This document shows, piece after piece, positions 10,723-22,245 of a DNA stretch of 64,000 bases (positions within the stretch are counted from its first letter, which is position 1; every line of letters begins with the position of its first letter). The notes under the pieces are model-generated. The model was not told the origin of the DNA, made no database searches, and saw nothing but the letters and a program-made list of their open reading frames with translations. Source of the DNA: Volutella citrinella (lineage: Eukaryota; Ascomycota; Sordariomycetes; Hypocreales; Nectriaceae); contig JAWZSP010000008.1 of the NCBI GenBank assembly GCA_034401135.1, positions 2,108,001 through 2,172,000 on the forward strand, in the 5' to 3' direction. A program made the translations under genes and the position numbers.

Positions 10723-12115
10723 CTAGGCTGCCGAATCATCTTTGCCCGACCCTCTCGCCCCCTTTTCGAAATCAACGCCCGTCTGCCACTCGACTCTTTC
10801 GCGCACCATGTCGTACTTGCACCACCTGATGGATATAACGCCCCACAGCGCCGCCCACAGGAACGGCACTGCCCAGCACACGCCGTAGGAAACGGTGGCG
10901 GGGATTACGGGATGGACAGCAAGGACAGTCAAGGGGATTGCCAGCACCAACGCTGGGACAGACCAGAATATGGACTGCACGTACAGCATCCGTCGGAAAC
11001 GTGGGCTGGCCTTGTACCGTGCCGCAAGGGCCTCGCGGTATGGGCGACCGGCCCCCGCATTGACGGCCACTACATCCTCAATGAAGTAGTATACTCCGGG
11101 TAGCACCTAGGAGAAGGACGAGGTTAGCTTACAACTGCTCGTTGTCGCAGCATAGGACAGTCGGGAACTTGTCATCACTTGCCTTTTCTCCCTTGTTCGT
11201 CGAGCTGATACGGAAGGGTGCAGGCCAATCAAGGCAGTGGAAGAGGGTAATCAGCCCCAACACGCCTCCCAGGCAATACAAAATGGCCGGCGCAGGCATG
11301 CAGAGCACTCGGAGCCAAACCTCATGTGGTGCGCTGCCCACAATGAAGAGCGCCGTGACAACCGTGATCGTCAGGGTCGAGGCCCACGTCAACATGTCGA
11401 AGCTCCACCGGCTTTCCGCGCCCAGGGGCCGATAAAACCTCTCCTTCTTCATCAATCGGAGCGTTCGGATTGCGAATTCCAGATACGTCGGCCCACCCCA
11501 GATGGTGGTAACCACGGCGAAAATGATCCAACCCTGGACATTGCCAGCGTAGAACATGCCGTAATACAACGCAATTGGGATCGCCGATGCGTCCACAAAG
11601 ACGAGGAAAGCAAAAATCCAGAGTTTCCATCGCTTCCAGCCGTGATGCCACGTAAACGGTAACTGGGGCAGCAGGTCCGGGTTATCCTCGTAGTACTCTT
11701 GCAAGTCCTTTGCTCGCCGCCGCCACTCCCTGCGCGTACCCGCACGGGAATCATAATAGGCGTCAGCTTCGGGACGCTGGTCGTAGGAAAGACTCTGTCG
11801 AGGAGCATCCGAGAGCTCCGGGCCCAGAGTGTTGCGTCGGGGTGGGTGGTCGCTATGGCCTGAGCCTACACGAGGAACGTCGACGGATCGGGCGCGAGTG
11901 TCAAGTATCCGTACAGACCGCGGACTCTTCGGCATGGATGGCTCGTCATGACGATGTCTAAAATCGGCCATCCTGGACTTCGGCTTGGGGGTAGGGGTGG
12001 TGTCGGCATGTTGACTGGAGCTGGGCAGGCTCGCCTCCGGTGGATCCGTGTTATCTCTCGAGGACGGCGCCGAGTCGGTCTGGACATGCAGGCTGCCTCG
12101 CCGCACCTCGGGCAT
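10723..12115 (-). CDS. Conserved fungal multipass membrane protein, function unknown
   Basis: Exons are 12115-11183 and 11106-10723 (438 residues), joined at a codon boundary by a GC-AG intron (AG|GCAAGT donor, GCTAACC branch, CTCCTAG acceptor). Residues 1-130 are hydrophilic, rich in Ser/Pro/Arg and probably cytosolic. About six hydrophobic helices follow, for example WIFAFLVFVDASAIPIALYY, GWIIFAVVTTIWGG, LTWASTLTITVVTALFIVG and, in exon 2, IFWSVPALVLAIPLTVLAV. Exon 2 starts on VLPGVYYFIEDVVAVNAG, which continues the membrane domain smoothly. I do not recognise a transporter or enzyme motif. The phase-0 junction and the continuing hydrophobic domain support one gene rather than two. Confidence 0.75.
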
Positions 12116-13369
12116 GGTGAAGCTGGCGGCAGACTCAGATTGCTGCGTGCAATCTTATCGATGCTTGGTAGGCCCAATGCTGATGCGAGGTCGTCGAAAG
12201 AAGGTCAGTGAGGCGAGAGAGGGCAGAGCCACTCATGCTGATGGGCTTGGTGCAGAGAGGCGTCTGTCTGGATCGGGGCAGGCGCTTCCTTTTTACTACT
12301 AAAGCAGCTTTGCTACCCTTGGAGCTAGCAAGACTTTTAAGCTCGACCAGCCCGATCGCCCCGAGGCGCAACTAATGAGCCCGAGGGCCGGTGCTATCCT
12401 CACGAGGAGGCAAAAAGGGCAAAGGGGCGGCTGGTCATGTAACCCCGAGCCCGCGACAGCTAGCTGATAGGCTGGCAGTCGAGTCCGGCAGAGCGCTGAG
12501 CGGAGCCACGAATTCAAGGATGGCATGCTTTCTACTGAGAACGTGGTTTGATCCCCCAATCCAGGCGTGTTAGCTGACGGATGTGCTTGCTAAGAAACAT
12601 GTCATTGAATTTTTCGACGCTTGCCGATGACGTTCTGCATACTGCAGGCACTAAGACAACGGCGGCCCCGACCGACGTCATCGGACTAGGAGGGGGACCT
12701 GGACCCTGCTGAGTGGGGCCGGCACTCCAAGCCAAGGGAAGCACTGGCCAAGCAGCACGCACACCCACATGGACAGGCGGATAATTGTTGTTCATCATCC
12801 CTCAAGAGGATTCTGTAACACCAGATTGGCCCTGAACCCGCGTCGTGGACGTCTGCCAAGCTTTCCCTGTGTCGTTCACATCCTTTTACTTGAACCATGC
12901 AATCACAGCCAGCGTCATTGATCAACGGAACAAGGGGTATCGTTATTTCTCGACTGCCACGGCGCGCATGTACCTCCACCATTTTCAGGGCTCTCCAGAA
13001 GAATTAAAAGAAGAAGAAGAAGAAACCAGCACAACGTCGAATGACAAATTACCCTCGTAATTTTCTGGTCCTTGAGCCTGAAACACGCTGATCCACCCCG
13101 GGCCCGTCTGATCTTCTGCAACGTTGGGCCCAAGCCAGCGAAATCGAGCCTCCTCCGCAGCATGATGTAATGTAGTGTGGTTTTTCTATAGCAACTCATT
13201 CAGATTCGGGTCCGCCTCAGGGACCCCAATGTAACAGAAGATGATAGCGACATGCTCGAACGGATAACCACTGGGTCGAAAAATCACCCTAGGTCATGTA
13301 GGCCGTTCAATCATGAAAGGGCCGCCAGCAAATACAGACATATAGCCGGATAATGTTGGCTGGCTAAGT
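12116..13369. other. Intergenic, no gene recognised
   Basis: This holds the presumed promoter of the membrane-protein gene and the 3' region of the coiled-coil gene. Short open frames on both strands lack domain signal. A GAAGAAGAAGAA purine tract lies near 13007-13025. Confidence 0.5.
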
Positions 13370-16300
13370 TTAAGCCGACTGTCGAACATCGGTGATGGAG
13401 TTCAGTAGCCTACGCATGTTAGCAGATGTTTTTTGAGATCTTACGCAGCGCCAATGCTTCCAACAGAATACTCACTGCAAGTTACGATCCCTCATTTCCT
13501 TATCCAGGGTATCGATTTGCTTCGCTGTCAGCCTCGCCTTACTTATCTGTCCAGTATACGTTAGCCAGCCATCCAGAAGATAAGAGCTGAAACGACACTA
13601 GAATCCAGAGGGACTTTCGTGTCGAATCAAGGGCTCTCGCACCGAAGCAAGCGCCGCCGAGGAATGATCGTCTGTCTCCTCACCTTCCGCCGCATCGTTC
13701 TTGTCTGCGGCTTCATCGCTTTGCGGCGAATCGGCGAACCGGCTGGCCCCGAGGCCCTTCGGCTTGGCTACCTTCGCATTGGCCTATGAAAAACGCTGTT
13801 AGTCCAACCTTATTGAGCTGATAGAACCAAATGCTTACCTTGGCTTCGACAATCTCAGCGTCCTTGACCTTGAGTTGGGCCTCCAACTCTTCTACCTTCT
13901 TCTGGCTCTCCTCGATTCGGGACGTGGCAGTAGAAAGTTTCTCCTCCATATCCTTGACCTTGTTCTGTGCGTCCTCGACCAACGCCGTCATGCTGTCGTT
14001 CAGGTCTTTGTAGTCAGCCAGGGCAGTCTTGCTCCTGGCATCGGATTTGGCCTGATAAGCCTCCAAGTCCTTCTGGGACAGCGTGAGGTCGTCCCGAACG
14101 TTTGACAGCTCGGCCTTTGCGGCCTCCAGGCTCTTAACGGCCGACTTCAGCTCTTCCTGAGAAGCCTTAAGCTGACTGTCGGCGGCGGCGGCAGCATCGC
14201 TGTGAGACTTCTGCGCCGTCTCGAGTTGCTCTCGCAGGGCGTCGGCAGCACTGGTGTCGGGCTTGACGTTCTTGGCCGCATCAAGGTCGGCCAAGGCTGT
14301 CATGCGCTCCATCTTCTCCTGGGCAAGCTGATGAGCGAGCTCCTCGACCTCGGTCTGTGACTGCTCCAGCGCCTCCTTGGAAGTCTTCAGCGTAGCCTGA
14401 AGCTCAGTAATAGAGTCCGCCTGCTGTGCAATCTTGTCCTCGAACGCCGTGTTGCTGTTTCGGTACTCAGCCATCATGTTTTCGATAGCGTCGGTGTGGC
14501 TCTTTGAGAGCTCCTGCAAGTCCTGCTTGGCGTTGGCGCCCTCTCGCTTCATCAACTCCATGGCTTCCGTATTCATCGAGATAAGCTTCTCCACCTCAGC
14601 GTTATGCAACGTCTCCATCTCGAACCTAGCCTCGTCGACAGCGTGCTTAGTTCCGGCCTTGGCCTCTTCGAGCGCTGCCTCGACAACCCTGAGGTCCTCT
14701 TTCACCTTGGCCAATTCTTGGCCATGTTCCTTGGCGGCAGCGCTCTTGGATTCCTCCAGCTCGGCCTTGAGTTTGGCCAGCTGCTCGGCATGCTGCGTCG
14801 CGGCGGAGGCCTTGCTCGATTCCAGCTCAGCTTGAAGCGTAGCTAGCTTGCCAGCATGCTCTTCACTAGCCTGCTTGGCAGCATCAAGTTCAGACTGGAG
14901 CTTAGCAAGCTCGTCAGCATGCTCCTTGTCATTTGTCTTCTTGGCAGAGTCAATCTCAGCCTGGAGCTTGGCCAGCTCGTCGGCATGAGATTTGTCGCTA
15001 TCACTCTGGGCGGCTTCCAGTGCGGCTTGGACTTTAGCTAGCTCAGCTGCGTGGGCGCTTGCATCAGCATCCTTGGTTGCCTTGAGTTCGTCCTGGAGCT
15101 TGGAGATCTCGGCAGCGTGGGCATCACTGCCAGCCGCCTTGGCCTCATCGAGAGCGGACTGGTGCTTAGACACCAATTCTTCTCTCTCACCAGTATTCTT
15201 CTGCTCCAGTGCCTTTACTGCCTCGTCGTGGGAGGCATTGAGAGCCTGCAGCTCACTGGCCAAAGCGGACTCGCTCTCGCTCTTCAAAATTTCCAACTGC
15301 TTGGCATGGCTCTCCTTCAAGGATTCAATCTCCCCTAGGCGAGCATCCTTGTCGGCCGAGGCAGTGTTCTTGGAAGATTCGAGTTCTTCGGCGTGGCTGG
15401 CACGGAGGGCGTCAAGATCCTTTTGGTACTCGGCTTCCTTGGCCTCGAGCGCGGCGACAGCGTTGGCGTGTTCCGATTTGACGGCTTCGAGGGCCTTGAT
15501 GTGGTCCTCTGTAGCGCCAGATGAAGTCGACTTGAGCTCTGTGTATTGTGCTTCCAGTTCTTCGAACTTGCGCTGGAAGACTGCATCATCGCCACGAAGA
15601 GCCTCAATCTCCTTCTCATAATCCTGAGACACGTTCTTCATGCGCTCATCGTGCATTTCTTTGAGCTTCGCAATCTCCTCAGTCTTGGCATTGAGCGATC
15701 CTCGTGCCTCTTCAAGTTGGGCCTGGAAATCAGAAGCTTCCTTCTGAGCGTCAACGAGCTCCTGCTTGGCAGATTCCAGTTCCGTCTCCTTTTCGCTCAA
15801 TTTCAGCTCGAGAGCGTTGACACGGCCACTCAGCTCTTCGACCTCCGCCTTTGCAGCTTCGACAGCGGCATCAGCAGCCTCAAGCTTCGACTTAGATTCA
15901 GATACTTCGGCCTCCAGGGTGGATACCTTGTGGGTTTGCGCATCTTGGGCAGACCTGAGCTTCTCATCAGCAGACTCGAGGTTGGATTGAGCCGCAGTTA
16001 GCTCGTCGATCTTCTTCTGCAGCTCCGCAATATCGGATTCGTGGGTGTTCTTCAGAGCAGCTAGAGCAGTCTCGTGGGAGGCGGCGTCTGCCTGGCCCTT
16101 CTGAATTTCTTCCCTGTGCTTAGTCTCGAGAGCTTGGAGAGCAGACTCCTTCTCCGCCTCAAGCGACAGTCGAAGCTCTTCGATTTTTGCAGAATGTTCG
16201 GCAGCGGCCTTCTCGACAGCAGCCTGCGAGGAAACAACCTTATCGTCACCCTCGGCCTTGGCTGCCTCGAGCTTCTGCTTCAAGCCCTCAAGCTCGGTCT

Positions 16301-17360
16301 CTGTGGCCTCCTTGGTTGCCACAGCCTCTCCGAGCTCTGACCGAGACTGCTCAAGCTCAGCCTCAGCTGCTTGAAGCTTCTCCGCGGCTTCGGAAATCTG
16401 AGTCTCAAGGGCAGCAACAGCAGCTTCATGCTCAGATTTGAGTGCGGCAACAGTGTCGTCGCTCTCCTGGCTGTGCTTCTCTCCTTCGTCGGTCTTAGTG
16501 GCGTCGGTCTCGGGGGCCTTAGCTAGCTGCTCGCCAAGTTCGGCGACCTTGTCCTCCGATGCCTTCACGTGGGCCTTGAGGGCCTCGATTTCAGCCTCGC
16601 CCTCGGCAAGCTTGGCCTTTAGTGCCTCAATCTCCTTGGCTGCCTCTGAGGAGGTACTCGTGGTGCGAGTGGCGGTGCGAGAAACAGCCGTAGGAGTGCC
16701 AGCAGTGGACAACCGTTTGCGAGCAGCCTCGGCGGTTGAGCTTGTGGAACCAGGGCGAGTAGCGCTGGGCTTGCTCGCGGAGGTTGCTGTAGAAGAGGTG
16801 CCAATGCGAGACGCAGTGGTTCTGGGAGTGGTCGTAGACGTGGCGGTAGAGGTAGGTCGCTTGACACCAGTGGTCGATGCAGTGCCCAAAGAACGTCTTT
16901 CGGCGGCGGCCTTTCCGGGGCTCGACATGATTGAGCTGGTGCGTCGAGACGCGGTTGATGTAGTGGACCTCTTCTCATCCTCGCTGGCGCCTACACTGGG
17001 ACGGCTACGGTGACTAGAGGTTGTAGAAGCTGTTCCAGGTCGGCGGACAGTAGAAGTGGTGCTCGCCGGAGGTCGGGTTGGCGGCTTGCTGAGGCCCCCA
17101 GGGGCACGAGTGCTCGCCGTGGTGCTCACGCCAGGCCTGGAAGCCGTTGAAGTGGTTGCCGTCCGGCGCGTGGCAGTAGTGGCAGAGCCGGCGGGGACGG
17201 TGCGCTTCACGGTGGGTTTGACCTCGCCATTCGCGGGCGCCTTGGCCGTTGTGGGCGAGGTTGCCGGAGGAGCTTCAGTCGCGGCGGGAGCTTCAGTCGC
17301 GACGGCGGGAGCAGCGGGCTCGGCGGGCGCGGGCGCGGGAGTGGCTTCGGGCTCGGACAT
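13370..17360 (-). CDS. Giant coiled-coil protein with basic Ser/Thr-rich N-terminus
   Basis: Proposed exons are 17360-13839, 13783-13643, 13546-13476 and 13409-13370 (1257 residues). Residues 1-45 are Ala/Pro-rich. About 45-240 is a basic Ser/Thr/Arg/Pro-rich disordered region. The rest is heptad-rich coiled coil (repeated LEAxKAE, LKxEL). About residues 745-900 hold roughly seven 22-residue units of the type ADELAKLQAEIDSAKKTNDK. The first junction (GCCAAG|GTAAGC) and the last (TTGCA|GTGAGT ... GCTAACATGCGTAG) are strong. The junction after exon 2 uses a weaker GTGCGA donor chosen by phase, so residues near 1220 are tentative. The protein would end ITDVRQSA. The composition resembles structural or cytoskeletal scaffolds, with a basic disordered head that could bind microtubules or nucleic acid. 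This is inference; no family is assigned. Confidence 0.75.
14670..15125 (-). repeat. 22-residue (66-bp) tandem coiled-coil repeats
   Basis: About seven consecutive units share the pattern A-x-E-L-A-K-L-Q-A-E-L, then a variable segment ending in H. The period is 22 residues, or three heptads plus one. Boundaries are approximate. Confidence 0.75.
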
Positions 17361-18710
17361 GGTGTACGGGTTATGGAACGGTCCGGAAAAGGTTTCAATG
17401 CTCTACAAACAAGCGAACTAAATCGACAACCAGAGTCAGCCGATGTCAGAGGTCGTATGAAGGGTTATAGCCAAGTCAATCGTATCATGGCGTGGACGCG
17501 CAGAGCTGAGCATTGACGTGTCTGGCCTGGGAGCTACGGTCCCGTGGGGTAAAACCTACTGCCAACTTGAATGAACCACGCTCGAGAGCGCAGAGTCGCA
17601 GACGCAGCAAAGGACAACGACTCGAGGACGGGGACGGGCAAGAGTGATGTTGGTGAGAGGAAAGAGCCAGACCAGGTCAGCGAAGGAAAGGTAATGGCAC
17701 AGATTAGCAGGGAGCTAGGAGGGTCGGTAGGTATCGCGTAGAATGCTCCCGGACGGCCAATTAAGCAATAGGGGGTGGGTTGGGCACAGAAAGGGGACAG
17801 CAGAACAGGTCGCCCCGTGTCAATCAAGACTGGCAGCGGCCAGCAGGGACCTCCGGGGTGGTCTTGGTGTAATTAGCAGCTCAGCGGCCTCGGCCAGTAG
17901 TGGGCTGCACTTCCCGCCAGCTAGGCCAGGGTGCTTCCCGCCGCCCATCCATGGATGGAGGGGAGTGGTACCTAAGCTAGACCGCGGGGAGCTTGGCCGT
18001 GGCCAACTGGCGCTTCACGCTGGGTTGATGATGGCCAGGGACTGACTGCATTGCATCGGGCTTTGTGACGCTTCTTGACACCAGTTCCCCCTACCTGCAG
18101 GCTGCAGCCGAGAAGGCGGGGGGCCGTCCACTGATTCAATGAACATCAAGAGACCAGGCGGACCGTCGCAGTCGCGTAACGACCCAACGTGATAGTGTGC
18201 TCTTTGCTTGCTCTGCACTCCCAATCAAGCAGCTTGAGCGGCGCTCCACCCCACGCCCTTGCCGCCGCTGGTGCCCTGCAAATTGAGGCTCCTCCCATCC
18301 ACCGGCTACCGTGTGACAACAGGCACAGTAACGTCCATCCATCGAGCCACGGCGCCCTAGAGGCCCAGGAGGCAAGCCCCATCATTTCCGCATTGGTGCC
18401 CGCATCGGATGCCATCAATCAAACGCAAAACGCCCGGGCCCATCGCTGATGCGAGCCGAGCATGCCAGACTCCCATGCCACCTGTCAATCACAGCGAGGC
18501 CAACTGGTGAGGGGGCTACGCAGCACCCACGCAACTGTGGTTCCATCGAAGCGGCCCCTTGATTCACGACGACAAAGCCAAGTCAAGCGTGTGATTGCGT
18601 GTATAACTTTTATTTTTCCGGGGTTAGGGACGCGTTCGTCACGCGTTTTGCCCCTCTCAACCACATCGAGAGCGAAATTAGGTAGTCCGGGCGCAATGGT
18701 TCCCTAGGGC
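17361..18710. other. Long intergenic region upstream of coiled-coil gene
   Basis: The part next to 17360 is the promoter of the coiled-coil gene. No protein gene is recognised. The minus strand contains CCCTAACCC at 18629-18621 (see findings). Scattered short open frames lack domain signal. Confidence 0.45.
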
Positions 18711-19334
18711 CTAGCTGCCTTTGGCCATAGCGTCGTCGCGGATAGGTGACCGTCGACACCGTTGCTCCACCGGACAGGTGAAGGCCGTCCGTCCATCGCC
18801 GAGGTTTCGCTTAGGAAACTCAATGGTGCCCAAAGGTCCAACAGAGGAATTGCTTCTCAACAACATGATAGCGACATCTTCGTTCAAGAAAACTGCATTT
18901 TCCAAAAAAGACAGGCCACGGTACGCACCCCGTATTAATCCTTGCTTCCTTGAGGCGACTGGTGTTGCATCAACTTGCATGTCCCCAGGTGGCGTTTTTG
19001 GCCTGTCAATTCTATACATTATGGCTGAGAAGAAGTTGGTGACAGAGTCAACCAATCCCAACCTCAATTTGTACCAGCCGCAGCGAACAGTTGATGCGAG
19101 CGCTTTTCCCGAGCAAGTGAAAGCGTATTCAAGATGCGATCTTCGAGACCGGTCACTCCATCTGGGTGGCAATAATTCAAGATCCAACTTCAACTGGTGC
19201 GTTCTCTTCGTCACTGTTGCTGAGTCGGGCCATTGGTGTGTTGTCACTTGGGTGCTGTGATGTGGCAGCACCCCGTTGGCACCCTTCTCCCCGACAAAAC
19301 CCAACCGGCTTGGTTTCACGTCGATCAGCCACAA
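18711..19334. other. Region open on both strands, coding status unknown
   Basis: A 179-codon plus-strand frame (18721-19260, apparent TTG start; first ATG at 18829) lies opposite a 207-codon minus-strand frame (19334-18711). Neither has a domain I can name, and neither has clear splice context. Codon third positions do not look strongly biased to G/C as in neighbouring genes. The region could be a decayed gene, a non-coding RNA, a conserved orphan, or chance. Confidence 0.35.
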
Positions 19335-19570
19335 ATCACAAAGTGTCTAACCCCTCTTCCCATCAACCCGAAAATATGTCTTCCTTGGGCAGCTATGAAG
19401 CGTTGCGTATCCCAAACTCGTCCCAAAATGAAAATGCCCAACCATGCGCCACCATCATGCTCGTCATCGTGCCCATCCTGGCCGGGGTATCAGAACAAAA
19501 TCAGCGCTGCTGCAGAAAGAATAGTACCGCAATCCCTCACTCTGCGGGCGCCTTGCTAGTCATCGTCATC

Positions 19571-21523
19571 TCACCAGTAACACCACTGAGGCGGCTCCAT
19601 CCCCCATTCCTGATACTGGTGTTCCATGCGTTGTTTCAAATCCACCACCCGCTGCTCGACTTCATCCACGGTGCGTCCCGGTACCATGGTTGCGAGCACA
19701 TCGATATCGAGCTCTGATGCCCGCCGGATCGTGCTCAAGAGTCGCTCATCCTCCCATTGATACCACCCGCCATGCATCTCAAAATAATCATCCTGTGGAA
19801 CGCCCCGGTTGGGCCCTTTCTTCCGATGGGCAGCCCCCATGCGCTGCGTGGATGCGACGAACATGTCCATCTGACGATCTTGCTGTTCACGCAGTTGCCG
19901 GTCCTTCTCTTCGCGTGCTTTTTGTAGCTCGTAGTCTCTTTTTGCGGCTTGCTGCCTTCGCTTCTCTGCCGTGGCTTTCTCATCCAGTTCATCCATTGCC
20001 AGCTCCAGAGCGCGATTCAAATCTTTCAACCGCGGGGTGATCTGTTCCCACTGCTTCGTCTTCTTTTCGATAGCTTCAACTTCGGCCTTGGCATCCGTCG
20101 TTGGCCGCGGAGGATGTGCTTTTAGGTATCCGATCATCACACCATCAAGCCGAGTAAACCAACCAGTGATGCGCAAGAGTATTTGAATGGTCACAACCGT
20201 GAACTCGCCCTTGAAGGGTAGTCCGCTGGGATCATTGCTTGATGCGTATCCTCCAACTCGAAACGCCTCTTTGAGCATCAATGAGAGCATGGGTATGATT
20301 CTGTTGTGGAGAGCGCGCACTGTATCCCCTCTGCCCGGGTCGTACTGCGTATCGTTCTCAGTGAGATGTGTTTGCGTTGCAACATACGATCCAATGAATT
20401 CAACCAATTCTTTTGTCCTCCCGTACAATTTTTGGAAGATCTTCTCATGCTTTCGCAAATGCTCGTACTGCCCGCGAAAGTCGGGTGCGCGTGGCATAGT
20501 ACGGCAGAGGTCGCCCAGTTGATGGAGCCTCTTGAACAATTCCCTGCAGCTCCCGGACCTGATGTAGGGCTTGTGTCGATTGAGCCATGCCGCTGCATCC
20601 TCCTTTTTTCCGCGGCTGAGATCTTGCTCCCAGTTGGCATCCATAAACGCCCTGAGCCTCATCTTCACAGCCACGCTTTGGATGTGCTTGCTCAAAACCT
20701 CAACGCTTGTTGGAGGCTCAGAGTCCTGTGGTGGACCGATGAAGATGGAATCATCCTGCATCGATATACCCTCATCGGCAACGTCAATTTCATCATCACT
20801 TTCTTCTCCTTCATCCTTCTCCAATAAAATACCCAGTTTGTCAGGCGTGGTGTTGGGAGGGGGTGATGCCGAAGGTTGCTGCAGAACGGGATGCTCGGTA
20901 GCTAGGTCGGGCGATGCTTCCCGGTCATCATGAGGGGTTTTCTCGACATAAACCTGCTTCTTCGACTGATTTTTAGGCGGGCGACCTCTTTTCCTCTTTA
21001 TCGATTCATGGCCATTGGGATTTGGCGGTGCTTCGGTTGTCTTGTCATCCCGCTTCGTCGAGCCTCGTGTTACGTTTTCCGATCCGGTCCCGCCTATAGC
21101 GTCCGTCTTTTCTTGGAGCTGCGGCTCTGGAAGTCCCTTTGATATGTTGGAATTTATCACATCATAAAAGCTTGGTTCCTGGGGCGCTGAATCTTCATCC
21201 GCAGGGGCTTCCTCGGCCACTCCTTGATCTTGTGGAGAATCTTCACGAGCACGCTTGACAGGCGCGTGCTTCGGTTGCTTGGGACCCTTGCGTCTCCTCT
21301 TACGAAGAGGCTCGTCAAGATTCAAAGCTTCAAGTTGAACACGCTGGTTGCGTAACCGCGGCCGGGATGACGCTGTTGCTGAGGGCGGGCTAGACCCTTC
21401 CGCAGGCGCCGGAGTTGCAGCAGCATCGTTGAAAGAGACGGCCTGTGACGATCGTCTTGCGCCAACGGCCCTGGAGGCTCCTGACGCTGTCCTTGCGCTT
21501 GAGCGCGTATTCTTCGTCGACAT
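19571..21523 (-). CDS. AT-hook nuclear protein with C-terminal SANT/Myb-like domain
   Basis: A single exon encodes 650 residues. The N-terminal third is disordered and basic, with repeated Arg/Lys clusters (RKRRRKGPKQPK) and an AT-hook (KRKRGRPPKNQ) near residue 180. An acidic patch (DEGEESDDEIDVADEG) follows. Residues about 270-480 form a predicted helical domain I do not recognise, containing SCRELFKRLHQLGDLCRTMP. A charged helix near 510-570 leads to a C-terminal segment, WYQWEDERLLSTIRRASELD, ending in VDEVEQRVVDLKQRM, which has the look of a SANT/Myb fold. A chromatin or telomere-associated role is plausible from AT-hook plus SANT-like architecture, but it is inference. No introns are needed. 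Confidence 0.75.
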   Translation of the reverse strand: MSTKNTRSSARTASGASRAVGARRSSQAVSFNDAAATPAPAEGSSPPSATASSRPRLRNQRVQLEALNLDEPLRKRRRKGPKQPKHAPVKRAREDSPQDQGVAEEAPADEDSAPQEPSFYDVINSNISKGLPEPQLQEKTDAIGGTGSENVTRGSTKRDDKTTEAPPNPNGHESIKRKRGRPPKNQSKKQVYVEKTPHDDREASPDLATEHPVLQQPSASPPPNTTPDKLGILLEKDEGEESDDEIDVADEGISMQDDSIFIGPPQDSEPPTSVEVLSKHIQSVAVKMRLRAFMDANWEQDLSRGKKEDAAAWLNRHKPYIRSGSCRELFKRLHQLGDLCRTMPRAPDFRGQYEHLRKHEKIFQKLYGRTKELVEFIGSYVATQTHLTENDTQYDPGRGDTVRALHNRIIPMLSLMLKEAFRVGGYASSNDPSGLPFKGEFTVVTIQILLRITGWFTRLDGVMIGYLKAHPPRPTTDAKAEVEAIEKKTKQWEQITPRLKDLNRALELAMDELDEKATAEKRRQQAAKRDYELQKAREEKDRQLREQQDRQMDMFVASTQRMGAAHRKKGPNRGVPQDDYFEMHGGWYQWEDERLLSTIRRASELDIDVLATMVPGRTVDEVEQRVVDLKQRMEHQYQEWGMEPPQWCYW

Positions 21524-22245
21524 GTCAACCTGTGATGCGATTCACGTGTGGATCGCGCTCACGCGTCGATAAACCAAATGGCGCGTAGATAGCCCAGCAC
21601 GAGGTGAAAAGGCTGAAAACAGGAACAAGGAACGTGATTTCTTGCCGAATGACACCAAGATCAGAGTAGGTCCTCAAGGAAAAGGTTCATGTTGGGGGGC
21701 AGACACGAAATAGATTAGCGCGCGGTGTAATGCAGTTTGTCGCTGGCCTGTAGGTGCGTTCTTCTGTCAAACAGTAAGTAGTTGTCCACCAGCTCGAGCT
21801 GCGACAACTCAACCCCACCCCACCCCCTGCTACCCGAAACTCAAACAGCGGATGAGCGCACCGTGCAATCCATTCCCCCATCCCCAGCCCTGAATGTGTA
21901 GCGGCTCACAACAATTATAGATTAGAGCTATATTGGATAGAATCCCGTAACTTGGAGATAATACATCACGTTTCAAGATTTACAGCAAAAAGGGTGCTGT
22001 CGTATTGCGGGATGACATTGTACAGTCTTGCCCCTAGCGTGCTCTGGCTGCGCTTGGGCAGGCCGCGTAGTGCAGTGTGATTGATGGGACTCCAGCTGAC
22101 TAAAAGTTGCTGTATTTCCACACTCATCAACTTCCCAGCACGATTCCAACATACGCATCTCTTGATAGATCCCTTGGCGCTGCCTTTCAAACCCCCTCTT
22201 CCCCTTGGAGTCTTGAAGCTGGGATAATCCGGCCACGCTGCTATC
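21524..22245. other. Bidirectional promoter region
   Basis: This separates two divergently transcribed genes, the AT-hook protein (minus) and RRD1 (plus). Both promoters must lie here. A 238-codon minus-strand frame (22682-21966) overlaps the RRD1 start antisense and is treated as a shadow. Confidence 0.55.
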
